64,000 nucleotides of DNA from Pogonophryne albipinna. Its lineage: Eukaryota > Chordata > Actinopteri > Perciformes > Artedidraconidae. The notes under the pieces were generated by a model. It had not been told where the DNA came from and made no database searches. It saw nothing but the letters and a program-made list of their open reading frames with translations. This document shows positions 12,520-29,540 of this stretch, in pieces (positions within the stretch are counted from its first letter, which is position 1; each line of letters opens with the position of its first letter). The DNA is taken from NCBI GenBank assembly GCA_028583405.1, contig CM053259.1:17211594-17275593 (forward strand), read 5' to 3'. The position numbers and the translations under genes are program-made.

Positions 12520-12725
12520 TGTAGGTGACCAAATACTTATTTTACCGAGGAATTTACCAATTAATTCAATAAAAATCCTACAATGTGATTTCCTGGATTA
12601 TTTCCCCCCATTCTGTCTCTCATAGTTGAAGTGTACCTAGGATGAAAATTACAGGCCTCTCTCATCTTTTTAAGTGGGAGAACTTGCACAATTGGTGGCT
12701 GACTAAATACTTTTTTGCCCCACTG
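12520..12725. repeat. Right terminal inverted repeat of the Tc1 element
   Basis: Reverse complement of the left end with a few differences, for example an extra T in the T-run next to GCCCCACTG and an extra TC in the GAGAGG block. Confidence 0.75.
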
Positions 12726-12837
12726 TATGTATTTATGACCTCAGTATTTGTTAAATCTTCAATGATGTTTGTATTGATACATCATGTGGCCTTATTCTGT
12801 CTTTTGATATGATTTTTTGGACATTGTTGCTGTATAT

Positions 12838-13725
12838 CCACCCTCACCAAGTCACATAACACCCCAGCACCAAACATCATCATCGACGGCTTCCCCATAC
12901 CATTCGCTGCCCAAGTGAAAAGCCTCAGTGTCATTCTGGACGGCTCCCTCTCATTCGCACCACACATAAAAAACATCACCCGCACCGCCTTCTTTCATCT
13001 TCGGAACATCTCCAGACTCCGCTCATCTCAGACCCAACCCAGCACTGAAATCCTGGTCCCCTCATTCGTCACATCCCGGATTGATCACTGCAATGCACTT
13101 CTGACTGGCCTTCCCATCAAACTCCTCAATAGAGTGCAAATAATCCAGAACTCTGCTGCCCGGATCATCACCCGCACCAACTCATCCGACCACATCACCC
13201 CCATTCTCACTCAGCTACACTGGCTTCCTGTACGCTACCGTATTGACTACAAAAACATTCTACTCATATATCAAGCTCTCCATAACCTTGCCCCCATCTA
13301 CATCACCGACCTCCTTCAGGAGTACACCCCCTCCCGCACCCTCCGCTCTTCGTCCATAGGACTTCTCACCGTCCCAAGCTCTCGCCTCAAAACCATGGGT
13401 GCTCGAGCTTTCAGCTGCTCGGCTCCCAGACTCTGGAACTCCCTGCCACTGCACATCCGACTGATTCCATAACAACATTCAAAACCCAACTCAAAACCCA
13501 CCTGTTCAAACTGGCATTTTCTTTATAAACTGTACCCTGTGTCCTTTTGTGTCCTTCTATAGTCCATTTACTGTTGTTTGTCTTGTCTTACCCCGGCTGA
13601 TACTTCACTAAATCCACTGTTTTAATTGTTCCCTATATTGCCCCTATGCCCTGTAAGGTGTCCTTGGGTGTTATGAAAGGCGCCCCCCAAAATAAATGTA
13701 TTATTATTATTTATTATATTTAGAA
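12838..13725 (+). mobile_element. L2/Rex-like LINE, 3' end with reverse transcriptase C-terminus
   Basis: A 5'-truncated non-LTR retrotransposon. The open frame at 12915-13472 reads SRIDHCNALLTGLPIKLLN, ITPILTQLHWLPVRYRIDYK, LAPIYITDLLQEYTPSRTLR and APRLWNSLPLHIR, the thumb/C-terminal region typical of L2/CR1-clade reverse transcriptases. A one-base shift near 13455 breaks the frame; the expected FKTQLKTHLFKLAF continues in the next frame. The 3' end has TGTCCTTGGGTGTTATGAAA and a short ATT-repeat tail, typical of L2-like elements. Non-functional remnant. Confidence 0.85.
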
Positions 13726-13788
13726 GATACATGTTTCATGTCCTAATTTGCTAGTGCATTTTAGTTGCACCTTAATGTTATATCCACA

Positions 13789-14029
13789 GACCGTGGAAGC
13801 TTTTAACAAAGGCCTCAAAACCCATCTATTCAATAGAGCCTTTCCCTAGACCTTTTATCTATTACCACCCTTTTATTTTATTTGTATTGTTTTTTTTTAT
13901 TGCTTTTTATTCATTCTACCGTGTTGTGTACTGTTTGTATACTGTTCATGCTCACTGCTTGTAGCACTTCGGGATTTGAAGTCAAATATGTAGTGCTTTA
14001 TAAATGAAACCCATTATTATTATTATATC
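13789..14029 (+). mobile_element. Second LINE 3' fragment
   Basis: Translates as TVEAFNKGLKTHLFNRAF then stop, the last residues of an L2-like ORF. A T-rich 3' region and a GTAGTGCTTTATAAATGAAA plus ATT-repeat tail follow. It is a different, shorter copy than the neighbour. Confidence 0.65.
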
Positions 14030-14771
14030 CTTACTGCATAATTTTGCTCATGCAATAATTAAAGTTTTATTTCCTAAGACTATGTGAATCGTTGAACAAG
14101 CATTTATGTGATTGGTACGTTCAGGCCACTTTGACATGCCAACACATTGCTGATATACATTTTAATACAATCACAATGAAAACAGTGCCTTTTCTGTAAC
14201 ACTGTAGGCTATGTAGAAAGAAATGTTACTGATGAAAACCTCAAATGTAATTTTTATTCTCAGAGCACTGTAAAGAAAATTCCATTTGTATTGTTTATAT
14301 TTTTAAAAACCAAATATTTCTGCTTGTTGTGAAACAAATAATCATATCTGAGAATATCTATTTTGTCATTTTGGTTGAACTGACCCCTCACATCTAATTG
14401 AATGTGTAACTGCTTAAAAATGTATTCAAGTGCATACGTCTAGACATAAATTGATGGAATATTATCAACTGTGACGTGTTCAGTTTGCATTGACCTTCAT
14501 AGAGTTATGTGATACTCAGACATGAAAGAGATCCTGTTTCCTGGTTTCACTTCTGTCCACTGATACTCTCTGTGTTATTTCTGATCACCAGTACTGGTTT
14601 GGAAGGTGTGTGGGGACCATAGGTGGGGACCCGTGAGTAAAACAACACAATGAAAAGGATGCCCTGTCATTCACGGCCTGTGGGTGGAGCTTACAGCTGC
14701 AGTGCTTCTGGAGGAACTCCACTCCTCCAATCAGCACAGAGCATGCATGAGTCTCTTCCTCATGTTTACTC

Positions 14772-14805
14772 CCTTATTTGGCAGGCAGGGGCTGGCCTTA
14801 TTTGA
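14772..14805. promoter_or_regulatory. CArG-box pair upstream of putative rapunzel first exon
   Basis: CCTTATTTGG at 14772-14781 is a perfect CC(A/T)6GG serum response factor site. CCTTATTTGA at 14796-14805 is a one-mismatch copy 24 bp on. Binding is inferred from the motif only. Confidence 0.35.
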
Positions 14806-14879
14806 CTAGGGAGGAAAATGGTGGAAAGGAAAGTCAGACGGCTTCAGTAGACTGAGTGATTCCAGCAGTTTTATCTCTG
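14806..14879 (+). other. Candidate non-coding first exon of the rapunzel gene
   Basis: Sequence ending TTTTATCTCTG followed by GTGAGT (a strong splice donor at 14880). The coding exon downstream begins after a polypyrimidine tract and ATGTCTCCAG acceptor near 16579. The exon's 5' end is not defined by the sequence; this is inference from the splice signals. Confidence 0.3.
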
Positions 14880-15924
14880 GTGAGTAAATATCTGTCGTCT
14901 CATTGCTTTCTAATCGTTGATCTGAAGGATGTTTAAACTGTGTGTGATAGCTGAGTCAGCTAGGACTGATGCATTAACAGGATGATTCATGTGTGTGAGA
15001 GGCTGGGAATCAGGAAATGAGAGAACTAGGCTTGAAAACAAACAAAGTAACACTTCCTGTGTTAAAGTTAAAGGTGCCAAATAGCCAATAGAGCTTATTA
15101 AATTGAAGAAGCTGCTACATTGAAGGTTAAGGCATGTAAACATTTGTTTATTTCCAGTCTTTCTTGTATTACTAGGAAGACACACCCACTGTGGTCCCTG
15201 AATTTTCATGCAGGACAACATTGAGATGGATGATTAATGTCACAACTATGAGAACGATGCATTACAATCGGACATCATCTGTAATACTGCATTCTTTTCA
15301 TAAGAACATCTTATATAATTAATCATTTCCAAAACACCACACTACACATTTTCAACTGAATGCTTAATTTGGACATTTGTTTATGGTTCAAATGCCCAAA
15401 ATCCACTGGTTCCGTCATCTCACGTATGAATATTTGATTGTCTCATTTGATATTTAACCAACTCTCTAGGCAATTTTAATGCCAATTTAGGAAGTTGAGA
15501 GGATCTTCAATGGCTTTAACTATTTTCTGAAGTTTTATTTACCAATCAAAGAATTGAGAAAATTATGTAAAGATTCAATTATGAAAATATTAATTATTGA
15601 ATGTTGAAGCGGTATGTGTAACTGCTGACAACAGAAGCCCCCATTGTGACCTGTTGCCAGAAACATTAGACTGTAAGATGACACCTACAACAATATGGCA
15701 TGTGTGCAGCAGCTGGTGACACGTGGGCCGTAGCCCTAGCAACCTGAGGCAAGCCATAAGTTAAATATCTAGGGAAATCCAAGAAGAGACCCTCTGAGGC
15801 AATCTTTTAGGTAAAGCTTTTAGATAGGGTCCAGAAGATCAAGCTAACATGCAGAGTTAGGATTCAGTTTTAAATCTACACTGGTTTAAGATATATATTT
15901 TTGCTGCTGAAACCCTGATTCATG

Positions 15925-16543
15925 CATTCATCACTTCATGACTCGACTACTGCAATAGCATCCTCTACGGCATACCATCCAACCTAATCAATAAACTCCA
16001 ACATATCCAGAACTCTGCTGCCCGCCTCCTCACCCACACCCGCTCCCGAGACCACATCACTCCCGTCCTCCAGAACCTCCACTGGCTCCCCGTCCGTCAA
16101 AGAATCAACTTCAAAGTCCTCCTCATTACTCACAAAGCCCTCAACAATCAGGCCCCCCCCTACCTCACAGACCTGCTGCACCACCACGCCCCTTCCCGCT
16201 GCCTCCGCTCATCAGAAGCCAACCTCCTATCCATCCCCACCCGCACCAATCACCGGACCTGGGGGGACAGAGCCTTCTCCGTCGCTGCCCCCTCCCTCTG
16301 GAACTCACTCCCCCAACCCATCAGAGACTGCACTGACCTCACCACCTTCAAAAAACTCACAAAAACTCACCTCTTCAATCTGGCTTTTAATGTGTGATTG
16401 TTTTTGTATTATTTGACTTTAACTTTAACTATATATTTATTTGTTGTTCCTTCCTTTTCTTTTCCCTTCACTATATCTGTAAAGCGTCTTTGAGCACCTG
16501 TAAAAGCGCTAACAAATTCAATCTATTATTATTATTATTATAT
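15925..16543 (+). mobile_element. L2/Rex-like LINE remnant within the rapunzel upstream intron
   Basis: Reading through a stop gives LDYCNSILYGIPSNLINKLQ, HITPVLQNLHWLPVRQRINF, APPYLTDLLHHHAPSRCLR and SLWNSLPQPIRD, ending FKKLTKTHLFNLAFNV and stop. A 3' tail with AAAGCGTCTTTGAGCACCTG and ATT repeats follows. Same broad family as the copy at 12838 but clearly divergent. The Arg expected before LDYCN is TGA here (a likely CGA to TGA transition). Confidence 0.82.
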
Positions 16544-16632
16544 TTTTAAACATATGCTTCTTTTTTTGTATGTCTCCAGCCTCCAGACTCACTTTGTGTG
16601 ATCCTTAACACGGCAGAAGAGAAGCAGCAGTG

Positions 16633-17319
16633 ATGGCGGATGCAGAGAAGATCAAGAAAACAGCAGCCAAGGTGCTGTGCTGCGTGGAGAAGGTGACCTC
16701 CTTTGCCTCCTCCATCGACCCCATCTTTGGCATAGTCTCTTCCCTGGTTGGGGTTGCTCGCAAGGGCCTGATTGAGGAGGAGGACCACGCTCTAGACAAA
16801 GACTTCCAGTCGCTTCACACCAAACTGGAGAGCATCTCCGAAAAGAACCACCAATGCCTGAGGCGGATCCGCATCGACGAGGTGAACGAAACCTACGGCA
16901 AGTACGAGGAGTACATCAAGCACCAGTACACCGCCTTCAACAACATGGTGGGGAACGTGAAGAAAGATCCTGACAACAGTCAGCGCTACATGGAGAATTT
17001 TGAGAAGACTTATGAGAGGGACAAGAGTGACATGAGCCTGGATGTGTACTACCGCGGTGTGATGGGTACCAAGTTGCTGTTTGGAAGACCTCTGCTGAAG
17101 GTGTACCTGGACAACTGCGACGGCGACCGTGAGATCATGGAGCACCGCTGTTCACACATCACCCACCTGTTCCACATGGGCCTCATCGCCCTCATGGCGT
17201 ACACAGCTGTTACCGAGGACGACGAAGACGAGGTGCGGGAGAAGTGGGCCAAGAGGGTGGCAGACATCCAGGAGAAGATGCAGGACATGCTCAGTCAGTG
17301 CAAAGACAAGAAGTCCTGA
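16633..17319 (+). CDS. Rapunzel family protein
   Basis: 228-aa single-coding-exon gene of the teleost rapunzel (rpz) family. The zebrafish founder was found through a fin and bone overgrowth mutant; the molecular function is unknown. Family sequence is clear: FGIVSSLVGVARKGL near the N-terminus, then LESISEKN, RIDEVNETYGKYEEYIKHQY, MSLDVYYRGVMGTKLLFGRP and HLFHMGLIALMAYTAVTEDD. Two hydrophobic stretches (about residues 22-42 and 180-195) could contact membranes. The C-terminus is acidic, then lysine-rich. The start is ATG at 16633 (MADAEKIKK). The codon before it is GTG and is not used. A polypyrimidine tract and CAG acceptor near 16579 imply an upstream non-coding exon. Which rpz paralogue it is cannot be told without a tree. 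Confidence 0.9.
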   Translation: MADAEKIKKTAAKVLCCVEKVTSFASSIDPIFGIVSSLVGVARKGLIEEEDHALDKDFQSLHTKLESISEKNHQCLRRIRIDEVNETYGKYEEYIKHQYTAFNNMVGNVKKDPDNSQRYMENFEKTYERDKSDMSLDVYYRGVMGTKLLFGRPLLKVYLDNCDGDREIMEHRCSHITHLFHMGLIALMAYTAVTEDDEDEVREKWAKRVADIQEKMQDMLSQCKDKKS

Positions 17320-17395
17320 AGCTGTAGAGAGAGGAGGGAACAGTTTGCTGTGGTCCAAGGAAAACTGGCAAAATATGTTATAATATATATATCTG

Positions 17396-17401
17396 AATAA
17401 A
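17396..17401 (+). terminator. Poly(A) signal of the rapunzel gene
   Basis: AATAAA about 75 bp after the stop codon, in an AT-rich 3' UTR. Confidence 0.6.
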
Positions 17402-19173
17402 ACCAAAGCCATGTCTCATTTATGCACTTAAGCGGCACCTGATATTCTTAGTGGTGCATTTTAGTTATTGTATCGACGTTGTATGTTGTGTTTTGTTTCA
17501 AAGAGACCACTAAATGTTTCAGTTGCTTTGTGTTACATGCCAATATATTGTATGCTGAAGTTTTGTACAATCTCTACAATTAAAATGTATATTGAATATT
17601 GTGAAATTGATTCTATCCACATTAAAACCAACAGTGTATACATAAAAAGGCCATGCTGTACTTGTTAGTACAATGTGTTATGATGAGACCCCTTTTGGAA
17701 AAGAACAGTTCTTCATACATGATTTGATTATAAATGAAACAGAAACCACTATCAATATAAACTCCTAAAAACGATTTGATTTCGGTTAGAAGGTTAAGAT
17801 ACGGTAATCGTGTCTTTATGGGCTCTAACAATGTGTAAGAAGATTACATACATTTAGGAGGGGTATAATAACCAGGGAAACATGCAAGTTAGCTTAGCTT
17901 TGATCAAGAAGAATAGATATGGATTAAGAATTAATTCAATTAGGCCTACGAATAGATATGGACTGGGACTCTAATCAGGCTGAAGTTACTTTACTTTATT
18001 TAAGAACAGTTTGCTCGTAAAAAAGGCAATAACTACTTTTATTATGAATTAACTTTAACCATACCTTAAGCAGGTGCACTTCATGCAGTTTAGGGAGATC
18101 ATGTGGTCAGTTTCTGCTAACTCTAGCTAAGTGCGCAGAATGAAATAAAACGTGGGAATTTCAATTGTCTCCTTACACTGCCTACAGACTATATCTAAAA
18201 ATACATATTTTTCACAAGCACGCTTTGAATTCTTCTGGGGATTTTGCAAATATTTCCAGGAAAGAAATACAACACATTTGAGTATGTCAATATTTAATGC
18301 TGCCGCACTGAGTCCCCCTCACCGCCAGAGTCTTCTGTTTTCCGAGCCGAGCTGCTGTCATGGAACGTAACGCGATTCCTCTGTTTGTGTGTGCAGCCCT
18401 GCCCCAAAGTTACAGGCCTGCAGCGACCGCAACACACATATCTGCTGTGGAAGTTCACCAGGAGCAGAGTCTGATGAAATAAACATGGTGAAACTAACCG
18501 AGGGCTGAGAAAAGCTGTTTCTGGTCTGCTGGAGGAAAAAGACACGAAGCTTTAGGTAAGTTTCATCTGATTTAAGAGCGGAAAAGCGGTGATGACGACT
18601 GTAGCATCCCGGCTACAGCTGCTGATTGAGACCTACAAGTTGATCGTGTTTATTGTACGGGAGGAAATGTGTCAACGCTAGTTTGATCCAGCAGCTTTGA
18701 GTGTAGTCTAAAATATAGTAGATAACACACTTTGTGTAATAACTGTTTGAAGACAACATAGTTTGGTTTCCGGGGCGTGACCTCACTTTGAACTCAACAA
18801 GTTGATGTCTGAGCGGATGGTTTTTAATGTTAATGTTTGCTGTTTATTAGTTGTATGTCTATAAAGAGTGAGTTAAACCTGAAGCCTGTTCTGTATTGCA
18901 GATACTTGTGAAAAGCATTATTATAACATTCTCTTAAAGCATGCCATAATCCCTGAATATAATGTCTTATAACCAGTCTTGAGGTGCCTTTACTTTAAAA
19001 TATCAAGTATCATATTGATTAAATAAACATTTAATCATCATTATATATCATTATATTGCTGTCATTTGGTTGTTTCTGAATTTGGGTTTGTCTGAATTTC
19101 CAAGCTTTTACATCAAGCTCAATGTGAGTATTATGACAACATTCATAATGACATTAACTGTGATCTGTTTCAG
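17402..19173. other. krit1 upstream region and intron 1, no coding exon
   Basis: AT-rich to about 18.3 kb, then GC-richer. A candidate non-coding first exon of krit1 ends at 18555 (GAAGCTTTAG followed by GTAAGT). The promoter is probably just upstream, within about 18.3-18.5 kb. No other gene seen. Confidence 0.4.
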
Positions 19174-19175
19174 GG

Positions 19176-19238
19176 ATGCCTCTCCACAGCATTTGGCCCT
19201 TGTGTAGAACCTTGTGTAGAACCTTGTGTCGGGACTGA
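19176..19238 (+). promoter_or_regulatory. Upstream ORF in the krit1 leader
   Basis: An ATG two bases into exon 2 opens a 20-codon frame (MPLHSIWPLC then TLC-containing repeats) that stops at TGA. It ends 15 bases before the krit1 ATG at 19254. Part of it is a tandem repeat of CTTGTGTAGAAC. It could lower krit1 translation if the exon is in all transcripts. Seen in sequence; effect inferred. Confidence 0.5.
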
Positions 19239-26105
<6,867 letters not shown>

Positions 26106-26936
26106 AAAAGTGTTTAGGAAACCACAGCTGCCAAATATCAAAGTTTTTCTTACTGACTTTCATTTGACTGCAATATGTTGGCCTTTTCACAACGCCTCGT
26201 TATGTATATTATGCTTACTGATATTTGTCACAACCTCACATTGTGTATTTTTGACCATTCATATATTTGGAGTGCATGTAAATATGTTTATTTAATGTTT
26301 TGTTTTAATAAACCGATGTATGAATGACAATGTGTTGGATTTTGTGCTGAAAACTCTGAACCACAAATTGTGCTTTATTAAAATAATCAAATGATAGATG
26401 GTATAGAATAGGCTGGTGGCAATTGTAAAATGATATGTTCATGAAAATAGTTTTAAAGTGAAGGAAGTTGGTGGTGTTGTGTGGAGACTATAAAGAAACC
26501 ACTTTAAGTCCTCAACATGACTAATAGCTTCAGACTGAAACACTAAACACACAATAGTATTAAATCATATTTATGTGATGCAACCATGAAAAAAACTGAT
26601 TAATGTGCATGAAGAAAAAAACTAAATATTACAGGTTAATAACATCTAAAAAAAGACCCAAACTTAACTTTATAATTTTAAGCCCATTTTAAGTCATCCT
26701 TATTGATGAGCCTCTAACACGCTACCAGTTGGCAGCAAACTGCTGGCTTATTTCCCACAATAAATAATAAATGTCTAAGTGCATATTATATTTCCTTACC
26801 TCTCTTGTTTGCCGACACTAACCTTTTTCATTATTTAACGTGTTTTGAGGGAAACGTCAACGTTTAAATTTAACTAGTTTGATTTGTAGTGTCTGGGCAT
26901 CCTATCAATCGATGGCGCAGACCTTGGCCCGTTCTC
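26106..26936. other. krit1 3' UTR and spacer
   Basis: The 3' UTR runs to about 26330, then AT-rich DNA with no coding or repeat signal that I recognise. Confidence 0.5.
26307..26312 (+). terminator. Poly(A) signal of krit1
   Basis: AATAAA about 200 bp after the stop codon, in TTTTAATAAACCG. Confidence 0.6.
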
Positions 26937-27712
26937 ATTTCAGCAAATCCCCCTCCTCGACTCCTCGACTCCTCGGTCCTCCGGTAGTGACCCGGAAATG
27001 AATTTCAGCGCGCCATGTTGAAGGACATCTCATTTCTCTAAATGCATTTCGAGGACCGAGCATCGAGCATCGAGGAGGCTCTCTGGAGGAGCTCTAACCG
27101 AGGATACACTGATGGGTCCTCCACGGTCCTCCACGGCTCCTTCGTGGATGCATTTCCGGCAACAGAGATGTTTCAAAGAGTCGTGACGCACGGCCGGACT
27201 GATCTCAGCCAATGACAGCTCTGCATGCATCCCCTGGATATTATTTTATTAACTGCTCTCATCGCGACGCGATGTTTCCAGAGAGAACAGCTGTGATGTC
27301 CTGCTGAAAGCAGAGCAGTGTGTATAATATATATCACTCAGTATAACAGGCCTACTCTCTTTATTTGCTGTAGTTTAGTAGATATCTACAAACAAAGAGT
27401 CCATATTTTTCTAAAACCATTTAGTGCTTCACATAATAAAATACACAACGGCTGTTAGGCTGTTAGCTGTAGGTGCGTGTGTGTGTTTGGTACAGTGTGT
27501 GCGTAGATGCAGCGGACAGACAGGTCTCAGTTGGTTTGGTGTCCTCTGCTTACTTTTAATACTTGTAAATAAAACTTTTGGTCCGTCATTTATTTTCCTC
27601 ATTGTAGAGACCAGAGAGGGGGGGGGGGGTATATCCAGTCTCTGATAGTGTTACGTTAATATGAGAGTGCTCTGTTTGATTCTGAAATTGTATTTATATG
27701 TATATAAATATA

Positions 27713-27716
<4 letters not shown>

Positions 27717-27742
<26 letters not shown>
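27717..27742. repeat. GT microsatellite
   Basis: About 13 GT units inside the outer element. Confidence 0.85.
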
Positions 27743-27743
<1 letters not shown>

Positions 27744-28159
27744 CCGCATCTGTAGCCTGTTATTGTCTCATTATTCCGCACTGTGAATGAATCAAAGTGG
27801 TCATGAACACATCTGTCCATCAGACAGAGGGCTGCTGTGCCTCCTGTCATCATTAATGGACGTCTCTTTAAAATGACCGCTCAGAGGAGAGGAGTTCTCA
27901 TTTCTCTAACCGCCTGCTGCTTCCCCTCCTCTCTCCTCGGTTCCCCTCCTCGGCTCCTCGGCTCTAGAGATGGGCGAGTCATGATTCATCCGGATCATTA
28001 ACCCGGATCCTAGTAATGAGCCGGTCGTGACGAGTCTCCCTCTCGATTAACCCGAGTCCTTTGAGTCCTACACCTGATGTGACGTAAAAATTAAAACTAT
28101 AAATTGCGTCACTCTTTACTCTCTTTATAACGTGTAAAATCACATTACAACGTTGTTGT

Positions 28160-28522
28160 ATCCAGAGATCCAGCAGACTCGTCGCCATGCACGAATCAAC
28201 AGCAGATTCAGCCCCTCCTCCGGCTCCCGCGAGAGTCCCGTGAGCCGTGAGTGAGCCGTGAGTCCGCAAATCTCTGAGTCTGCTGCGACTCGTCGAGGGA
28301 GCCGTGGGACTCGCGGGAGCCGTTGGACTCGCGGGAGCCGTGAGTGAGCCGTGAGCCGTGAGTGAGCCGTGAGTCCGCAAATCTCTGAGTCTGCCTGCGA
28401 CTCGTCGAGGGAGCCGTGGGACTCGCGGGAGCCGTGGGACTCGCGGGAGCCGTGGGACTCGGAGGAGGGGCTGAGTCTGCTGTAGATTCGTGCACGGGGA
28501 CGAGTCTGCTGGATCTCTGGAT
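28160..28522. repeat. Large palindrome enclosing a 111-bp tandem duplication
   Basis: Arms at about 28160-28222 and 28463-28522 are near-perfect inverted copies (left begins ATCCAGAGATCCAGCAGACT). Between them, a GC-rich unit containing GTCCGCAAATCTCTGAGTCT occurs twice, 111 bp apart (28262 and 28373). Short GCCGTGAGT and GGGACTCGCGGGAGCC sub-repeats are scattered through it. Confidence 0.8.
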
Positions 28523-28805
28523 CTGCTGCCTGCTATATGTTACGGCTCTGAGTCCTCGTAGGCTACTGGTCTCTCTCGATCATTGACCTGGATTCACGGA
28601 TCCCGCGATTTTTCCGGCTCTAAATTAAGTTTCAGTGTAGACTTCTAACACAATGTTCATGTTGTGCAACAGTCTCCTGTAATAATATCTGCATTTCCAA
28701 TAAGGATCTTACTTGGAAACTCGTTTATTTTGAACATGGCACACAAAAAGAAACAAATGATAGAAAATTGCAAAACAGTTAGAATATATAAAATGTAATT
28801 ATACA

Positions 28806-28806
<1 letters not shown>

Positions 28807-28848
<42 letters not shown>
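28807..28848. repeat. ATT microsatellite
   Basis: About 14 ATT units inside the inner hAT-type element. Confidence 0.9.
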
Positions 28849-28849
<1 letters not shown>

Positions 28850-29279
28850 ATGAAAACACAATTGTGCAAAATTAGCTTAAGTACAGGAACATATTAAAAT
28901 AACTATATACATATAATGCAAAACACTTATTTTTTTAAATGCACACACACACACATGTTTTATTAAAGCAAAAGACACTGTGTAGCGGAGGTTAATGTAA
29001 CGTTAGTTTAATATGCTGGTTAAATGCAACAACTTTTCGGTTTCACCGGTAGGATTTCTACGGTCTTGGTCATGCTGACTCATATGACTCAAATGACTCA
29101 AATGACTCGTATGATCCGGATCTCTTCAATGATTGACTCAGAAGACTCCGAGTCCATAAAATGATCCGGATTTGCCATCTCTACTCGGCTCACATCTCCT
29201 GTGGGCGGGACTAAGTATCGAGGATAGGAGTCGAGGAGGGGAGTTGGAGAAATGAGAAAGGGCCCTTGTTTGTCCCGCT

Positions 29280-29420
29280 GGAGTGACATCATATAGCCAG
29301 ACATCGGTTCAGGTGCCGGCAGCCAATCACAGCGCGGCTGCTTGACGGACACGAAGTCAGCAGCCAATAGAAAGCCGCTGTTGGTCAGGCGGGGGCGGGG
29401 CGGCTATTGACAGGTAGAGA
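29280..29420 (+). promoter_or_regulatory. cyp51a1 proximal promoter
   Basis: Within 260 bp of the start codon there are two CCAAT boxes (AGCCAATCAC near 29320, AGCCAATAGA near 29362), a GC box (GGGGGCGGGGCGG near 29391) and a CRE-like TGACATCA near 29284. NF-Y, Sp1 and CREB sites are expected at sterol-pathway promoters. I did not find a convincing SREBP site. No TATA box is apparent. Confidence 0.55.
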
Positions 29421-29540
29421 GAAGCCGAAACAATATCGACGATTAACATCAGATGAACTGGACGTTTATCCGCCGTGGGAACTTTGCATAGGTGGACGTG
29501 TATTCCCTCTAGTTTTAGTGGACCAGAGGAAGAAGTAAAC

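Larger units (their letters stand above)
11124..12725 (-). mobile_element. Full-length Tc1/mariner (Tc1-like) DNA transposon
   Basis: A 1602-bp element running from CAGTGGGGCAAAAAGGTATT to its inverted copy ending TTTTTTGCCCCACTG. TA dinucleotides flank both ends (11122-11123 and 12726-12727), the expected Tc1 target duplication. The terminal repeats are about 200 bp long. An inner block (AATAAGTATTTGGTCA on the left, TGACCAAATACTTATT on the right) gives an IR/DR-like arrangement, as in Sleeping Beauty-type elements. It encodes one uninterrupted transposase on the minus strand. Both ends and the ORF are preserved, which points to recent insertion. Confidence 0.93.
27965..29183. mobile_element. 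Inner 1.2-kb hAT-type nonautonomous element, nested
   Basis: It begins TAGAGATGG and ends CCATCTCTA. Both sides carry a perfect 8-bp duplication CTCGGCTC (27957-27964 and 29184-29191), diagnostic of hAT insertion. Subterminal TCCGGATCATT blocks are inverted at both ends. It has no transposase ORF; the interior carries a long palindrome, a 111-bp tandem duplication and an ATT microsatellite. It inserted into the outer element, so it is younger. Confidence 0.85.
26937..29263. mobile_element. Outer 2.3-kb terminal-inverted-repeat element upstream of cyp51a1
   Basis: The left end reads GCCCGTTCTCATTTC and the right end GAAATGAGAAAGGGC, mirror images with one mismatch. Both are followed inward by CCCCTCCTCGACTCCT-type sequence or its complement. 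The flanks are CCTTG on each side (26932-26936 and 29264-29268), a likely 5-bp target duplication. The interior is GC-rich with many GGTCCTCC and CGAGGA motifs and a GT microsatellite, but no transposase ORF. About half its length is a second element inserted at 27965. The superfamily is not assigned. Confidence 0.65.

Noticed and set aside
16630..16632. GTG as start of the rapunzel protein
   Set aside because: ATG at 16633 follows at once and gives the family-typical MADAEK start; GTG starts are not expected in this nuclear gene.
28208..28495. Ser/Pro/Ala-rich open frame on the minus strand
   Set aside because: It is the translation of the tandem duplication in the hAT element. There is no start context, domain or splice logic.
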